The translations under genes were made by a program, and so were the position numbers. Below, piece by piece: positions 4,146 through 5,145 of a stretch of 5,145 bases of DNA. Every line of letters starts with the position of its first letter. The stretch's first letter is position 1. Source of the DNA: Acidobacteriota bacterium (GTDB lineage Bacteria; Acidobacteriota; Terriglobia; Bryobacterales; Bryobacteraceae); the NCBI GenBank assembly GCA_026394095.1, contig JAPKYY010000440.1:1-5145 (forward strand). The letters run 5' to 3'. Under the pieces are notes generated by a model. It searched no databases and was not told the origin of the DNA. It worked only from the letters and a program-made list of their open reading frames with translations.

Positions 4146-5145
4146 TTACCAGACCAGCGGGTTAGGTTCGTCTTTCCAAAACAGCCATCGTCGTTCTTCT
4201 GTGTTTTGGCCGGAGCCGATTTCATGTGGAGCCGGATTATGCGTATCGAGGGCTATGCGGACCACCCAGCCTGCGATCGACGCCGCGTAGAGATACTGAC
4301 CGTCGGGAGAGAGATCCATTGCTGTGACAGTAGATCCCACGTGGTGATACCAGTGGAGGTTGCCCTTTTCGGAGAAGGCCCGAAGGTATCCGTTCGCATT
4401 CCCAATGATGAATTCGCCTCTGCGATGGAGAGAGGTGTAGACTCTCGACACTCCTTCGACAATCGGCGCTTTTTGGGAGTGTTCATATGGAGGCGTCTGA
4501 AGTCCAATCCAGTCGGCTGCAGTCACGGCAATGGTTGCACCGTGATAGAAATGGCAGGAGTTCAGGATGACTGTCTGGTTGTCGCTGCTGAAGCAGGCGT
4601 GGTGGGGGTACTCGCTCAGGTGGCCGACGTGAGCGACCGTTTGAAGACTCTTGTTGAAGATAAAGTGGCCTTGGCACTGGGATCCTGCAGCGATCCAGTG
4701 TCCGTCCGGCGAGAGAGCTGCATGAGTCATGGAGTCGTCCAAGGAGATTGACTCTTCGCTTGAGTCCTCGCAAAGCTCGCGGATGTATTCTGGACGAGGT
4801 AGAAGGCGCGTCGCTCCTGTTGGCGCGAGTACGAAGACGCCGTCTTCACAAGCTAGCAGAACTCTTTTTCCGTCCGGGAATGGGACTAGGGCGTTTGGCA
4901 CGGGTGGTTCGGTAAGTGGTTTGACTTGCGCGCCATGGGGAACTCCTTCGAGCCCGGTGGGCCATGGGCAATGACAGATTTCGATGCCAAGCCAACCTTC
5001 GGTGACGCGAACCCCGCTGTCATCGGCGACAGCGAAGTATCGGCGGTTCAGACTGCGGCCGAGGTGATGAATGCCCTGCACGACTGTCACATGGTCGTCG
5101 TCCACCTGGATAACCTGACCTGAATGATAGGGAGATCCAATACGG
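4146..5145 (-). CDS. WD40/beta-propeller protein, 3' part (5' truncated)
   Basis: The frame is open through the right edge and ends at 4146; 332 residues are visible. The GTG at 5105 is probably not the start, because the 13 codons before it (including GSPYHSGQVIQ) read like continuous domain sequence. Counting from that GTG, several propeller blades can be seen: PFPDGKRVLLACEDGVFVL (75-93), HAALSPDGHWIAAGS (128-142), ACFSSDNQTVILNSCHFY (170-187), GEFIIGNANGYLRAF (230-244) and AMDLSPDGQYLYAAS (262-276). The end is RRWLFWKDEPNPLVW. From memory these blocks (HHLGRSxxRRYFA, NSCHFYxGATI, FIIGxANGYLRAF, RRWLFWKxExxPLxW) mark a conserved family of bacterial WD40-type proteins of unknown role, with an N-terminal part that lies outside the window. 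Such propellers normally act as protein-binding platforms. The visible part has no frameshift. Confidence 0.85.
   Translation of the reverse strand, partial: RIGSPYHSGQVIQVDDDHVTVVQGIHHLGRSLNRRYFAVADDSGVRVTEGWLGIEICHCPWPTGLEGVPHGAQVKPLTEPPVPNALVPFPDGKRVLLACEDGVFVLAPTGATRLLPRPEYIRELCEDSSEESISLDDSMTHAALSPDGHWIAAGSQCQGHFIFNKSLQTVAHVGHLSEYPHHACFSSDNQTVILNSCHFYHGATIAVTAADWIGLQTPPYEHSQKAPIVEGVSRVYTSLHRRGEFIIGNANGYLRAFSEKGNLHWYHHVGSTVTAMDLSPDGQYLYAASIAGWVVRIALDTHNPAPHEIGSGQNTEERRWLFWKDEPNPLVW

Noticed and set aside
4206..4751. 181-codon plus-strand frame inside the WD40 gene
   Set aside because: It is antisense to clear beta-propeller sequence with SPDG blades and has no recognisable domain.

Overview
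The window looks like an accessory stretch of an Acidobacteriota chromosome, probably Bryobacterales/Solibacter-like. This is inferred mainly from the protein at 531-1160, whose N-terminal motif I recall as multi-copy in those genomes. It was not confirmed by any search.

Layout: (1) At the left edge is the 3' end of an unrecognised plus-strand gene (1-297), followed by an intact tRNA-Pro with anticodon TGG (344-420). (2) Next come three minus-strand genes. These are a STGPKT/HGL-motif protein of unknown function (531-1160) and an intact BrnT/BrnA type II toxin-antitoxin pair (brnT 1603-1890, brnA 1332-1676) whose reading frames overlap by 74 nt. An intrinsic terminator on the minus strand (1188-1213) lies downstream of brnA but only 27 nt before the start codon of the next gene. 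A TGTATATACA palindrome with an extra half-site sits in front of brnT and is the likely autoregulatory operator. (3) Further right is a minus-strand exported NTF2/SnoaL-like protein (2117-2605), divergent from a plus-strand protein with two cysteine-rich CxCG repeats (2891-3754) that I do not recognise. (4) After a 391-nt stretch without a convincing gene, the window ends in the minus-strand 3' part of a WD40/beta-propeller protein (4146-5145), whose frame is still open at the right edge.

Only brnT and brnA form an evident functional unit: a ribonuclease toxin and a ribbon-helix-helix antitoxin/repressor. The other genes look like single transcription units of poorly known families with no shared pathway. 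No integrase, transposase, CRISPR array or phage gene is visible. The tRNA followed by this gene mix resembles the border of a variable region, but no attachment-site duplication was found inside the window. I see no clear new multi-gene system. The most original points are the terminator in the leader of the 531-1160 gene, the dual coding of the conserved BrnT motif, and the duplicated CxCG protein.
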